From: Acidobacteriota bacterium | GTDB taxonomy: Bacteria; Acidobacteriota; Vicinamibacteria; Vicinamibacterales; UBA2999 | NCBI GenBank assembly: GCA_947482665.1 | Contig: CANKJK010000017.1 | Location: forward strand, 1 to 49,373 | Reading direction: 5' to 3' | Length of the DNA stretch: 49,373 nucleotides | Part shown: positions 42,502-49,373 of the stretch, piece by piece | Layout: each line of letters opens with the position of its first letter | Position numbering within the stretch: the stretch's first letter is position 1 | Position numbers and translations under genes: made by a program | The notes under the pieces: generated by a model | The model's input: only the letters and a program-made list of their open reading frames with translations | What the model was told of the DNA's origin: nothing | The model's database searches: none

Positions 42502-42808
42502 AGCTGGTCCGAGAAACCCCACGCAGGTCACATTTTCGATGGCTTCAGACGCTCGCGTTCGGTGGTGGTCAGGCCTGGGCGCTGGCCTTCATCACGCTCG
42601 GCCTGACGCCCCCGGCAGCGTAAGACCTCCGTCGTGCAATCCCGTTTCTCCGCGACCGACTTGATCGTGGCCCACCGCGACGGGTGCTCGTGCACATGCT
42701 CGAAGACCATTCGTACGGCGCGCTCACGCAACTCTTGGGGGTAATTGCTCGGTCGGCCCATGGGCTCCATCCTTTCTCCGAATGAGCCCTCCCACAGAGC
42801 TGGTCCGA
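42502..42808. repeat. 11-bp direct repeat bracketing the IS3 remnant
   Basis: AGCTGGTCCGA occurs on the plus strand at 42502-42512 and again at 42798-42808, on either side of the orfA remnant. It is longer than a normal IS3 target-site duplication (3-4 bp), so it is more likely part of the element's end sequence copied or left by a deletion. Confidence 0.45.
42528..42770 (-). pseudogene. Truncated IS3-type transposase OrfA remnant
   Basis: An 80-residue reading frame. Its start (MGRPSNYPQELRERAVRMV) and the helix-turn-helix region (WATIKSVAEKRDCTTEVL) match OrfA of IS3-family elements, the DNA-binding half of the transposase. The usual KWV after the HTH is replaced by CRG, and the frame stops after ERLKPSKM, where intact copies continue into the leucine zipper. 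No orfB follows. It is therefore a broken remnant of about 240 bp. The initiator is likely ATG 42761, with GGAG four bases upstream. An 11-bp direct repeat flanks the remnant. Confidence 0.8.
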
Positions 42809-42820
42809 TTCACGCTCGCC

Positions 42821-44092
42821 TTATGGCTTTGCCTGCTTCTGCAACATCCCGACAATGACCCTCCGCGCGGAGACCTGTTTCTTGACGGCTTCGATAGAGC
42901 GACTCAGGTGTGTCTTGGGATTGCCGGATGACGTGAGCGATTTCAGATAACCACCCATGTCCAAGAAGAGCGAGGTATTCAATGGGCAATCATGAGACTT
43001 GTCGCCGTCGTCCAGATTCCTTAACCAATCGGAAGCGCCAATGACAGGCTGGAGTCCTGGCGGTGTTGTCGTCGTGGCCTGACCACTTGAGTTGCGGTTG
43101 CTTCCTGTCTTGACGCCTTTCTTCTCTTTGGCGAAGAAAGCCTGCACTTCGCGCCTGAGGTCGGGATTCTGAATGCGCTCGGCGGTATGGTCGGCACGCG
43201 CAAATGTTTTATACGCTCCCGCCGCGTCGCCGGCGAAGGCTTGCGCCACTGCAATATTGAATTGGGCCTGACTCTTCACGCTGTCATCTTGAAGCTTATC
43301 GGCGGATTGAAGCGCGCCCTTGATGTCTCCGGTGCCTGCATGTCCAGACGCAATTTGCACGATCGTAGTGAGTAACACGTCGTCGTAATGCTTGCGTCTG
43401 ATGGCGGTTTCCATGGCGGCGCGAAATGTCTGCCGTGCCCCTTTCAGGTCGCCCGCGTTCATTTGCGCCCATCCAATGTTCTTTTGCAGCATTGATTTGT
43501 AGAAGTCGCCTATGACGCCACCTGTGAAACCATCGGCAGTCTTAAGCGCGGCGGAATAATCACCGTGCTTCTGCCACAGATCCGCCACTTCCAGCAAGGC
43601 GTCCCTTCGAGCGTCTCCTACGGGCCATTGACCGTCCAGCCATGCTCTCGATTTCGGTATCTGATTGGCCGCTTCCTCCGCAGCCTTGATCAATTGTGAA
43701 ACGTTGCCTTGATTTGTCATGTCCAGTTGGGTGACCTGAGCTCTTACCGCTGCTGCACTTGGTGAATTCGGATAGGCCGCGAGGTACGCACCAAACCAAG
43801 CCATAGCCCGCAGTTCCCGCCCAGGAACTCGCGACTCTGCCAAGCCAAGGTTCAAGTAGATCGGCGGTGCCATCGGAGCGACCTTGCGCGCCTCCTCGAA
43901 GAACCGGATCGCTAGGAGGTAGTCTGCCTTCTTCGCAGCAACAATCCCTTTGTCGACCGCATCCTGGGCGGTGGGCGGCAATGGTGGAGATGCGTTGCCC
44001 TGACCCCAAGCAAGAGCCGGCGCGATGGTCAGCAGCAGTAGCAGCGCAGCCAAGCACAGCAGATTGCCGGGCTGTTTGTTCGTGGAGATCAT
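42821..44092 (-). CDS. Exported TPR-repeat protein
   Basis: A 423-residue protein. Signal peptide residues 1 to about 32 (LLCLAALLLLLTIAPALAWGQ) are followed by several TPR-like helical pairs (AKKADYLLAIRFFEEARKVAP, VADLWQKHGDYSAALKTADGF, GWAQMNAGDLKGARQTFRAAM, AVAQAFAGDAAGAYKTFARADH). A Ser/Thr-rich linker and a C-terminal segment of unknown fold end it. ATG 44092 begins a clean signal peptide, whereas a longer reading to 44290 adds a Cys/Arg-rich non-secretory extension and was rejected. It follows the neighbouring TPR gene after 11 bp, so the two are a pair. Local GC is lower than in the flanking genes. Partner and function are unknown. Confidence 0.75.
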   Translation of the reverse strand: MISTNKQPGNLLCLAALLLLLTIAPALAWGQGNASPPLPPTAQDAVDKGIVAAKKADYLLAIRFFEEARKVAPMAPPIYLNLGLAESRVPGRELRAMAWFGAYLAAYPNSPSAAAVRAQVTQLDMTNQGNVSQLIKAAEEAANQIPKSRAWLDGQWPVGDARRDALLEVADLWQKHGDYSAALKTADGFTGGVIGDFYKSMLQKNIGWAQMNAGDLKGARQTFRAAMETAIRRKHYDDVLLTTIVQIASGHAGTGDIKGALQSADKLQDDSVKSQAQFNIAVAQAFAGDAAGAYKTFARADHTAERIQNPDLRREVQAFFAKEKKGVKTGSNRNSSGQATTTTPPGLQPVIGASDWLRNLDDGDKSHDCPLNTSLFLDMGGYLKSLTSSGNPKTHLSRSIEAVKKQVSARRVIVGMLQKQAKP

Positions 44093-44103
44093 CAAAGGAG
44101 CCC

Positions 44104-44964
44104 TCACCGAGCAGGGTGAGCGCGGGGCGGCAGCCCGAACATCGCGTCTATGGCATCCATCACCCCCTCGTCTGTCATCAAGGGCACCCGTGGTGCGGAG
44201 TTGTCGAGCGCAGCAAGGAGATGCTTGAGACCGGCATTGCCAGGATCTCGATTGAGGGCGTCCTCGAACCAGGCGCGAGCAACCTTCCAATCGCGATCCA
44301 TCACTGCCTGGAATCCCTTTCGGACCCTGTCACTGACGCCGGCCGGCGCAGTTGAATACGCGCCAACTATCGCATCTTCCACGGATTTCGGCAGGCCCGA
44401 TGGCACCTTGCGCGCATCCACCACGCGTGCATTGCCGCTGCCTGGTGCGGCCGTGGAGTGGCCTCCATCAAAATCCAATCCTGCGACGGACGGCGCGGCC
44501 TTCAATGATTCCGCCAATGTCCGACTCGACTTCTCCAAGTTGGCAGCCGCGGCTTCGACAGCTGCGTCTTGGCGCTGCCTGTCCGTCGCCGCAATTTGCT
44601 GGAGGGCGATGTCAAGATTCTTGCGTATGACCGCATCGTCAGGACTGTTCTTCAGCGCCTCTTGAAAATACGAAGCCGCAGCGGCCCAATCGCCTCTGTT
44701 CTCAGCCTCTATACCCTTGTTGTTCTGCTCTTGCGCCGCGGACTCGCGACGGTCAGCGTCCGTGGGCTTTCTGCTCTGGCGTCGTCGGCCCGAGCCACTG
44801 CCGGTGCCCCTACCTGAGTCCGGACAATTCCCTACGCACCTCCCGGTTGGCACCGGCGGGCGCTGCCCCGCCACCATCGCAGGAGCGGAGGCCAAGAACA
44901 CCATTCCAAGGGCAGTGGTGCGTAACACGCGGACAGTTGCCAGGCGGAGCAGGCACTTTGTCAT
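44104..44964 (-). CDS. Exported TPR-containing protein
   Basis: A 286-residue protein. A signal peptide (residues 1 to about 33, SAPAMVAGQ) is followed by a short Gly/Ser/Arg-rich region with a CVGNC pair. A first TPR unit (GIEAENRGDWAAAASYFQEALKNSPDD) comes next, then a long helical coiled stretch (ATDRQRQDAAVEAAAANLEKSSRTLAESL), and a second TPR (GFQAVMDRDWKVARAWFEDALNRDPGN). The start at ATG 44964 has only a distant AGGGG. It lies 11 bp upstream of the second TPR gene, so the pair is probably one operon. It is the first gene of the insert between the propeller genes. Function unknown. Confidence 0.75.
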   Translation of the reverse strand: MTKCLLRLATVRVLRTTALGMVFLASAPAMVAGQRPPVPTGRCVGNCPDSGRGTGSGSGRRRQSRKPTDADRRESAAQEQNNKGIEAENRGDWAAAASYFQEALKNSPDDAVIRKNLDIALQQIAATDRQRQDAAVEAAAANLEKSSRTLAESLKAAPSVAGLDFDGGHSTAAPGSGNARVVDARKVPSGLPKSVEDAIVGAYSTAPAGVSDRVRKGFQAVMDRDWKVARAWFEDALNRDPGNAGLKHLLAALDNSAPRVPLMTDEGVMDAIDAMFGLPPRAHPAR

Positions 44965-45066
44965 GACGGGAGAGCCCCTATGAACAAGAAGACAGCTGGG
45001 CCGCGTGATCCGATAGGGTTCAAGGCGAGGACGGCTCAGTTCCTCACCGGCATCGTGAACCTAGCG

Positions 45067-45088
45067 GTGGTCGATGTCAATCGACCAC
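45067..45088. repeat. Perfect 9-bp inverted repeat with a 4-base loop
   Basis: GTGGTCGAT (45067-45075), loop GTCA, ATCGACCAC (45080-45088). The stem can be prolonged by a G-T and a C-G pair. No T-run flanks it, so an operator or structured leader of the TPR genes is more likely than a terminator. Confidence 0.5.
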
Positions 45089-45340
45089 TGAATCGGGTGT
45101 GCGGAAGTGCGTCACACGGTGACGATAGGCGCTCTTAGAAGGTGCGCCGCGTTCTCGGAAGGGTCGTTATAGGCTCCTTGCCCCTGAGACAGCCTCCTGA
45201 CGCAGCGCGGATGAGTGGGGTACGGCCATCGCGCGCCAGGATCACGTGTGATCGAGCGCCTGAGGCGGCCGCTCCGAGTGCCGCGGATCGCGTCGAAGGC
45301 AGACTTCCGGCGTCACGGCCACGCAGCGCGTGATGGACGG

Positions 45341-45369
45341 GGTTGACCGTTGGTTACGGGGCGGTTGAC
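45341..45369. repeat. GGTTGAC direct repeats 22 bp apart
   Basis: GGTTGAC occurs at 45341-45347 and 45363-45369, a spacing close to two helical turns, as for tandem operator half-sites. Two 7-bp copies can occur by chance, so support is weak. Confidence 0.25.
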
Positions 45370-45417
45370 TACGCTGCGTCGGCTTGCCCACCGGACGCCT
45401 GAACACCGAGCGCGCGC

Positions 45418-46656
45418 CTACTTCATCCCGACGAACTTGAACTTCTGGATGCGGTCGCGTACGACTGTTTCTCCCACATAGAGATTTCCCTGGGAGTCGG
45501 ACGCCAGCACGTGGACGACCCCGAACTCGCCGCCTGCACGGCCGCCGTGGCCGAAGGAGCCGACCACTTCCAGCGAGTCGCGACGCAGGATGTGCACCTT
45601 GTGGTTGCGGCCGTCGCCCAGGTAGAGGAAGCGCTGCTCAGGATCGGGTGAAAGGGCGATGTCGAAGGCCGCGCCGTTGGCTTTTGTCTGCGGCGCCACC
45701 ACCACTTCCTTCACGAACGTGCCGTCGCGCTTGAAGACCTGGATGCGGTTGTTCTGCCGGTCGCACACATACACGAGGCCGTCGCGGCTCAGCTCGATGC
45801 AGTGGACCGAGCTGCCGAAGGAGCGCGAGAGCGGCGCGGCCGGATCGTAGGGCACGGAGAAGCCCGCCGTCGACTTCTCCACAGGCTCGCCGTAGGCGCC
45901 CCACATGCGCTTGAAGGCGCCCGTCTTCGCGTCGATCACGATCACACGGCGGTTGTAGTACCCATCCGCGATGTAGGCCTCGTTGGTCGTGGCGTCCACG
46001 AAGATGCCGGCCGGTTCGCCGAAGTTCTCCGTGTCGGTATTGCCCTTGGACTCGCCCGTCTTGCCCTTCTGCCAGATCACCTTGCCGTCGTGGGTGAACT
46101 TCGTCAGCACCGCACAGTGTTGCCCGTTGATGGTGTCGTTGCACCCCATCCACACGTTGTGTTCGCTATCGACGAACAGACTGTGCTCGCGCGGCCACTC
46201 CACCCCTTGAACCCGCGGGATTTCGCCGGTTCGTGGCATGCCGATGCCAGTGGACCTGTTGGCTTTGGCGCCCGGTCCACCCCAGGCCTGCACGATGTTC
46301 CCGGCCGGATCAAATTCCACGACGGAGGGCGCCGGTGTGCAGCACTCCGCCGCACCGGTTTCGAGGTAGTCGTCGCCCAGGTCGAGCTGAACGGTGTTCC
46401 CGCGCTGAAGGATCCAGACGTGGTCCTTTTCGTCCACATGGACGCCGCTCATGTTGCCGAAGATCCAGTTGTTCGGCAGCGGGAGCTTCGGCCACGTGGG
46501 GTCGAATTCGAACTGCGGCACGCCCGGTCCGGCGAAGGCAGCCGGGCCAGGGCCCGCGCCAGACGAGCCCGCCTGCTTCTGACATGCGCTGAGCGTCAGT
46601 GCCATGGCCGCCAGTAGTGCTGCGGCCCGAATCGTGTTCCGGCTGATCTCGCGCAT
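45418..46656 (-). CDS. NHL-type propeller lipoprotein with vicinal cysteines (second copy)
   Basis: A 412-residue paralog of the protein at 41152-42411. The N-terminus is a lipoprotein signal with lipobox LSAC (lipid Cys25). The repeats again include FDPTWPKLPLPNNW, VDEKDHVWILQR, FVDSEHNVWMGC, YIADGYYNRRVIVID and VYVCDRQNNRIQVF. Conserved cysteines are adjacent Cys105-Cys106 (AAECCTPAP), Cys286 and Cys298. Two further cysteines (172, 181) occur only in this copy. The start is ATG 46656, with GGAGG six bases upstream. It stands alone as a transcription unit separated from the first copy by the TPR pair and the IS remnant. Function unknown. Confidence 0.8.
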   Translation of the reverse strand: MREISRNTIRAAALLAAMALTLSACQKQAGSSGAGPGPAAFAGPGVPQFEFDPTWPKLPLPNNWIFGNMSGVHVDEKDHVWILQRGNTVQLDLGDDYLETGAAECCTPAPSVVEFDPAGNIVQAWGGPGAKANRSTGIGMPRTGEIPRVQGVEWPREHSLFVDSEHNVWMGCNDTINGQHCAVLTKFTHDGKVIWQKGKTGESKGNTDTENFGEPAGIFVDATTNEAYIADGYYNRRVIVIDAKTGAFKRMWGAYGEPVEKSTAGFSVPYDPAAPLSRSFGSSVHCIELSRDGLVYVCDRQNNRIQVFKRDGTFVKEVVVAPQTKANGAAFDIALSPDPEQRFLYLGDGRNHKVHILRRDSLEVVGSFGHGGRAGGEFGVVHVLASDSQGNLYVGETVVRDRIQKFKFVGMK

Positions 46657-46796
46657 CGTGTCCTCCAGGCGACCGCCAGGTTCGGCGTCGCGGCGCCTAT
46701 CCTACCCTCAACGCGCCGTTCACGCGCGTGTCCGTGGGCGTGACAATCAAAATCACCACCCGTGGCACGTAGCGCCAGCGCCCTGGGTGAGCCACA

Positions 46797-47201
46797 TCAC
46801 GGCTGTGCAGGCTGGGAGGCCATGTGAAGCAGCCCCCATCCATGACCATCCGGGTCGACGAAGCTGTGTGTGTACATGAACCCGAAGTCCTCGGGCTTGT
46901 CGTAGGTGGAACCACCCGCCACCAGGGCCCTGGCGACCAGGTCATCCACCTGTTCGCGGCTCTCACAGCTGAGAGAGAGCAGGACTTCGACGGCCTGGCT
47001 CGTGTCGCACACCGCCTTCGGCGTGAACTCGCGAAACTTGGCGTGGGTGCCCAGCATGACGGAGATCGCGTCACTGATGACGATGCACGCAGCCGAGTCG
47101 TCGCTGAACTGCGGGTTGTACGTAAAGCCCAGCGCGGTGAAGAAGTCGATCGATCGCTGGAGGTCAGCGACCGGGAGGTTGAGGAAGATCCGGTTGATCA
47201 T
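46797..47201 (-). CDS. VOC-family (glyoxalase-like) protein
   Basis: A 134-residue protein of the vicinal-oxygen-chelate fold with paired beta-alpha-beta-beta-beta modules: MINRIFLNLPVADLQRSIDFFTALGF at the start and the terminal SFVDPDGHGWGLLHM. The metal-binding residues of specific subfamilies cannot be fixed by eye. Proteins with this N-terminus are often labelled lactoylglutathione lyase or extradiol-dioxygenase-like without proof. ATG 47201 is chosen: GGAG lies eight bases upstream, and a start at 47228 adds an unconserved tail. Cytoplasmic. Neighbours are the propeller lipoprotein and the acyl-CoA dehydrogenase-type genes; functional linkage is not evident. Confidence 0.85.
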   Translation of the reverse strand: MINRIFLNLPVADLQRSIDFFTALGFTYNPQFSDDSAACIVISDAISVMLGTHAKFREFTPKAVCDTSQAVEVLLSLSCESREQVDDLVARALVAGGSTYDKPEDFGFMYTHSFVDPDGHGWGLLHMASQPAQP

Positions 47202-47443
47202 GTCAGGTCTCCAGTCGGCACGGCGCACTGCCTACAGCGACGATGCACGGCAGCGTACCGCACGCAGGCCGGCGGCCTTCGACGATCAGCGACCGGGCAG
47301 ATCCTGCGTACGGTCCGAGCGCCGACGTCAACCACTCCTGCCAGGCACTCACTGGCAGCGTCAGTTCGCGGCTCTGGACCCTGACGTTGTGCGCGGCGCA
47401 GTGCGCGCCCGGCGCGGAGGACAAAGGCCGGAGCCTGCGCGGC

Positions 47444-48292
47444 TCAGTACTTGTAGAAGCCCTGGCCGCTCTTCTTGCCCAGGTACCCGGCCAGCACCAT
47501 CCGCTTCAGGAGCGGCGGCGGCGCATACATCGGCTTGCCGAACTCGGCGTGCATGATCTGCGCGATGTAGTAGGTGGTGTCGAGGCCGATGAAGTCGAGC
47601 AGCGTGAACGGACCCATCGGGTGGCCGCAGCCGAGCTTCATCGCGGTGTCGATGTCCGCGAGCGAGCCGAGCCCCTCTTCGTAGGCGCGGATGGCATCGA
47701 GCAGATACGGAATGAGCAGCCGGTTCACGATGAAGCCCGGGCGGTCGACCACGGTGACCGGGTCCTTGCCGAGCGCCTTCGAAAACTCAAACACCGCGTG
47801 GTACGTCTCGTCCGTCGTCGTGAGGCCACGGATGACCTCGACGAGCTTCATCACGGGGACGGGATTGAAGAAGTGCATGCCGATGAAGCGGTCGGGCCGC
47901 TTGGTGGCGGCGGCCAGCTCGGTGATGCACAGCGAGGACGTGTTGGACGCCAGGATCGTGTGCGCGCCCACCACCTTCTCTACTTCGGCGTAGAGCGTGC
48001 GCTTGTCCTCGAGGTTTTCGGTGATGGCCTCGATGACGATGTCGCAGTCCTTGAGGTCGGCGAACGACGTCGTGCCCTTCAGGTTCGCGAGGGTCGCGTC
48101 ACGCTGTTCGGCGGTGAGCTTGCCCTTCGTCACGCCGCCGTCGAGCAGGCCCTTGATGCGGCCGAGCCCCTTCTCGAGGAACGCGTCGTTCACTTCCTTG
48201 ACGACGGTCTTGTAGCCGGCCGCTGCGCAGGTCTGCGCGATGCCGCCGCCCATGAGTCCGCACCCGAGCACGCCAATAGTCTTGATAGCCAC
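47444..48292 (-). CDS. 3-hydroxybutyryl-CoA dehydrogenase (3-hydroxyacyl-CoA dehydrogenase family)
   Basis: A 282-residue enzyme that oxidises 3-hydroxyacyl-CoA with NAD or reduces acetoacetyl-CoA with NADPH. The dinucleotide-binding motif GCGLMGGG begins at residue 10. The catalytic dyad is His140 and Glu152 in IGMHFFNPVPVMKLVEV. NTSS (117-120) and PGFIVNRLL complete the signature. The length is that of single-domain enzymes of butyrate or fatty-acid metabolism rather than the large FadB fusion. The start is GTG 48292, three bases after the stop of the E2 gene, so the two are co-transcribed. Cytoplasmic. Confidence 0.95.
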   Translation of the reverse strand: MAIKTIGVLGCGLMGGGIAQTCAAAGYKTVVKEVNDAFLEKGLGRIKGLLDGGVTKGKLTAEQRDATLANLKGTTSFADLKDCDIVIEAITENLEDKRTLYAEVEKVVGAHTILASNTSSLCITELAAATKRPDRFIGMHFFNPVPVMKLVEVIRGLTTTDETYHAVFEFSKALGKDPVTVVDRPGFIVNRLLIPYLLDAIRAYEEGLGSLADIDTAMKLGCGHPMGPFTLLDFIGLDTTYYIAQIMHAEFGKPMYAPPPLLKRMVLAGYLGKKSGQGFYKY

Positions 48293-48295
48293 GGT

Positions 48296-49373
48296 CTACT
48301 CCTCGCTCCAGGTCTGGAGCGCCTGTTTCACGGCCGCCAGATACTGGTCGGCCAATGCGCCATCGATCAGCCGGTGATCAAACCCCATCATCAGGTTCAT
48401 CATCGGCCGGACGGCAATCTGATCGTCCACCACGGCGGCGCGTTTCTCCACCGTGCCCATCTCGAGGATGGCCACCTGCGGCTGGTTGATGATCGGCGTC
48501 GCGAACGCGCCGCCGAAGTTGCCCGGATTGGTGACGGTGAAGGTGCCGCCGGTCACTTCCTCGGGTTTGAGCTGTTTACTGCGCGCCCGGGTGGCGAGGT
48601 CGGCGATGGCCTTCGCCAGTTCCACGAGCGAGAGCTGGTCCGCGTTCTTGATGACGGGCACGATGAGGCCCGTCTCCAGCGCCACCGCCACGCCCACATT
48701 GATGTCGTGACGGTAGATCACCTGATCGCCGATGAGCGACGAATTCAGCAGCGGGAAGTCGCGCAGCGCCCGAGCCGCCGCCAGTGTCACAAACGGCAGC
48801 ACGCTGACCTTGACGCCGGCGGCTTCCCAGGCGGGCTTCTTCGCCTTGCGGACCGACTCAACCCGGCCCATGTCCACCAGAAACACCGAGTGCGCGTGCG
48901 CGGAGGTGCGCCGGCTCTCGATCATGTGCTGGGCGATCTTCTTCCGCATCACGGACATCGGCTCGACGATGTCGCCCGGATTGACCGTAAGCTTCGGACC
49001 GCTGAGGAACTTCTCGACGTCGGCCTTTGAGATGCGCGACCCACTCGGTGTCACGTTGGCCAGGTCGATGCCGTGCACCCGGGCCATGACGCGCGCCACT
49101 GCCGAGGCACGGCCCTTGTAGTCGCTGTGTGCCGTGGGAGGCGCCGCGGCCTTGGCCGGCACCGCCGCCGGTGCAGCCGCAGCGGGCTTCGGCGCCTGGG
49201 CGGCCGCAGCCGGCACCGCGGCGCGTGCGCCACCACCACCCGGCGCTTCGATGACGGCGACCACCGAGTGGACCTCGGCCGTCTCCCCCGCCTTCACCGT
49301 GATCTCGATGAGCGTGCCTGCCACCGGCGAGGGAATCTCGGCGTCGACTTTATCCGTGGAGATTTCCAGCAGG
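48296..49373 (-). CDS. 2-oxoacid dehydrogenase E2 dihydrolipoyl acyltransferase (5' end beyond window)
   Basis: The C-terminal ~358 residues of an E2 subunit that transfers acyl groups from lipoate to CoA. Direct translation to the window edge shows a lipoyl domain with the lipoyl-lysine in STDKVDAEIP (codon at 49349-49351), an Ala/Pro-rich linker, an E1/E3-binding domain (RASAVARVMARVHGIDLANV), and a catalytic domain. The latter ends with the acyltransferase motif FDHRLIDGA. The substrate class (pyruvate, branched-chain or 2-oxoglutarate) cannot be settled without E1. It is the upstream partner of the 3-hydroxybutyryl-CoA dehydrogenase gene. The start is not in the window. Confidence 0.95.
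   Translation of the reverse strand, partial: LLEISTDKVDAEIPSPVAGTLIEITVKAGETAEVHSVVAVIEAPGGGGARAAVPAAAAQAPKPAAAAPAAVPAKAAAPPTAHSDYKGRASAVARVMARVHGIDLANVTPSGSRISKADVEKFLSGPKLTVNPGDIVEPMSVMRKKIAQHMIESRRTSAHAHSVFLVDMGRVESVRKAKKPAWEAAGVKVSVLPFVTLAAARALRDFPLLNSSLIGDQVIYRHDINVGVAVALETGLIVPVIKNADQLSLVELAKAIADLATRARSKQLKPEEVTGGTFTVTNPGNFGGAFATPIINQPQVAILEMGTVEKRAAVVDDQIAVRPMMNLMMGFDHRLIDGALADQYLAAVKQALQTWSEE

Larger units (their letters stand above)
44965..45417. other. Non-coding 453-bp stretch with several dyads
   Basis: I see no credible gene here. The region upstream of the TPR pair contains a perfect 9-bp hairpin (45067-45088), a CGTCAC-acg-GTGACG dyad (45110-45124), a GATCAC-gt-GTGATC dyad (45240-45253) and a repeated GGTTGAC (45341 and 45363). 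The concentration of symmetric sites is denser than elsewhere in the window. Confidence 0.55.

Noticed and set aside
45142-45333. A 63-codon plus-strand frame in the non-coding stretch
   Set aside because: No ribosome site, Arg/Ala-rich shadow composition and no recognisable motif.
47203-47424. A 73-codon minus-strand frame ending just before the VOC gene
   Set aside because: The position suits a small operon gene, but there is no ribosome site, no family match and odd Cys/Ser/Ala composition. A real short protein is not excluded.

Overview
The window is 49.4 kb of dense, high-GC bacterial chromosome with no rRNA, tRNA, CRISPR array, phage genes or replication origin that I could see. The gene content suggests a soil-type Acidobacteriota, possibly Vicinamibacteria-like. 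It has two DUF5916/CBM9-like outer-membrane proteins, an Oar-like TonB-dependent receptor, bacillithiol genes (bshA, bshB1), a MoxR/DUF58/BatA/DUF4159/DUF4175 cluster, a mycobacterial Sdh1-like succinate dehydrogenase, and many Sec-, Tat- and lipoprotein-exported proteins. Gemmatimonadota is the main alternative. The assignment is inference from gene content, not from a marker gene.

Layout. 1-4.2 kb: a partial cystathionine beta-synthase, divergent from an M49 (DPP III-like) lipoprotein, then a 1-Cys peroxiredoxin and an exported cupin. 4.3-10.3 kb: a DUF5916 protein and a metal-ligand-poor cupin on the minus strand, a two-gene plus-strand unit of exported proteins of unknown role, and a PEGA-domain protein. 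10.5-14.7 kb: a minus-strand operon for a two-subunit molybdenum hydroxylase (iorA/iorB type), an NTF2-like protein and a dienelactone hydrolase-like protein. Three of its four products carry Tat signals. 14.9-19.9 kb: a PAP2 phosphatase, a DUF5666-like small protein, a TonB-dependent receptor and a second NTF2-like protein.

20-37.9 kb: fourteen consecutive minus-strand genes with no gap above 66 bp. They run sdhC-sdhA-sdhB, a TPR protein, bshB1-bshA, then a membrane/VWA cluster: VWA/glutamine-amidotransferase-like protein, caspase/C13-fold protein without its catalytic Cys, DUF4159, MoxR ATPase, DUF58, BatA-type VWA protein, DUF4175 giant, EamA half-transporter. The cluster looks like an envelope complex in which a MoxR ATPase acts on several MIDAS-bearing VWA proteins. 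Its function is not established, and it is the best candidate here for an undescribed system.

38-46.7 kb: an inositol-monophosphatase-family enzyme, a second DUF5916 protein, and two NHL-type propeller paralogs. Between the propellers lies a lower-GC insert with a truncated IS3-type orfA, two exported TPR proteins and a 450-bp non-coding stretch with several dyads. 46.8-49.4 kb: a VOC protein, 3-hydroxybutyryl-CoA dehydrogenase, and an E2 acyltransferase whose N-terminus lies beyond the window.
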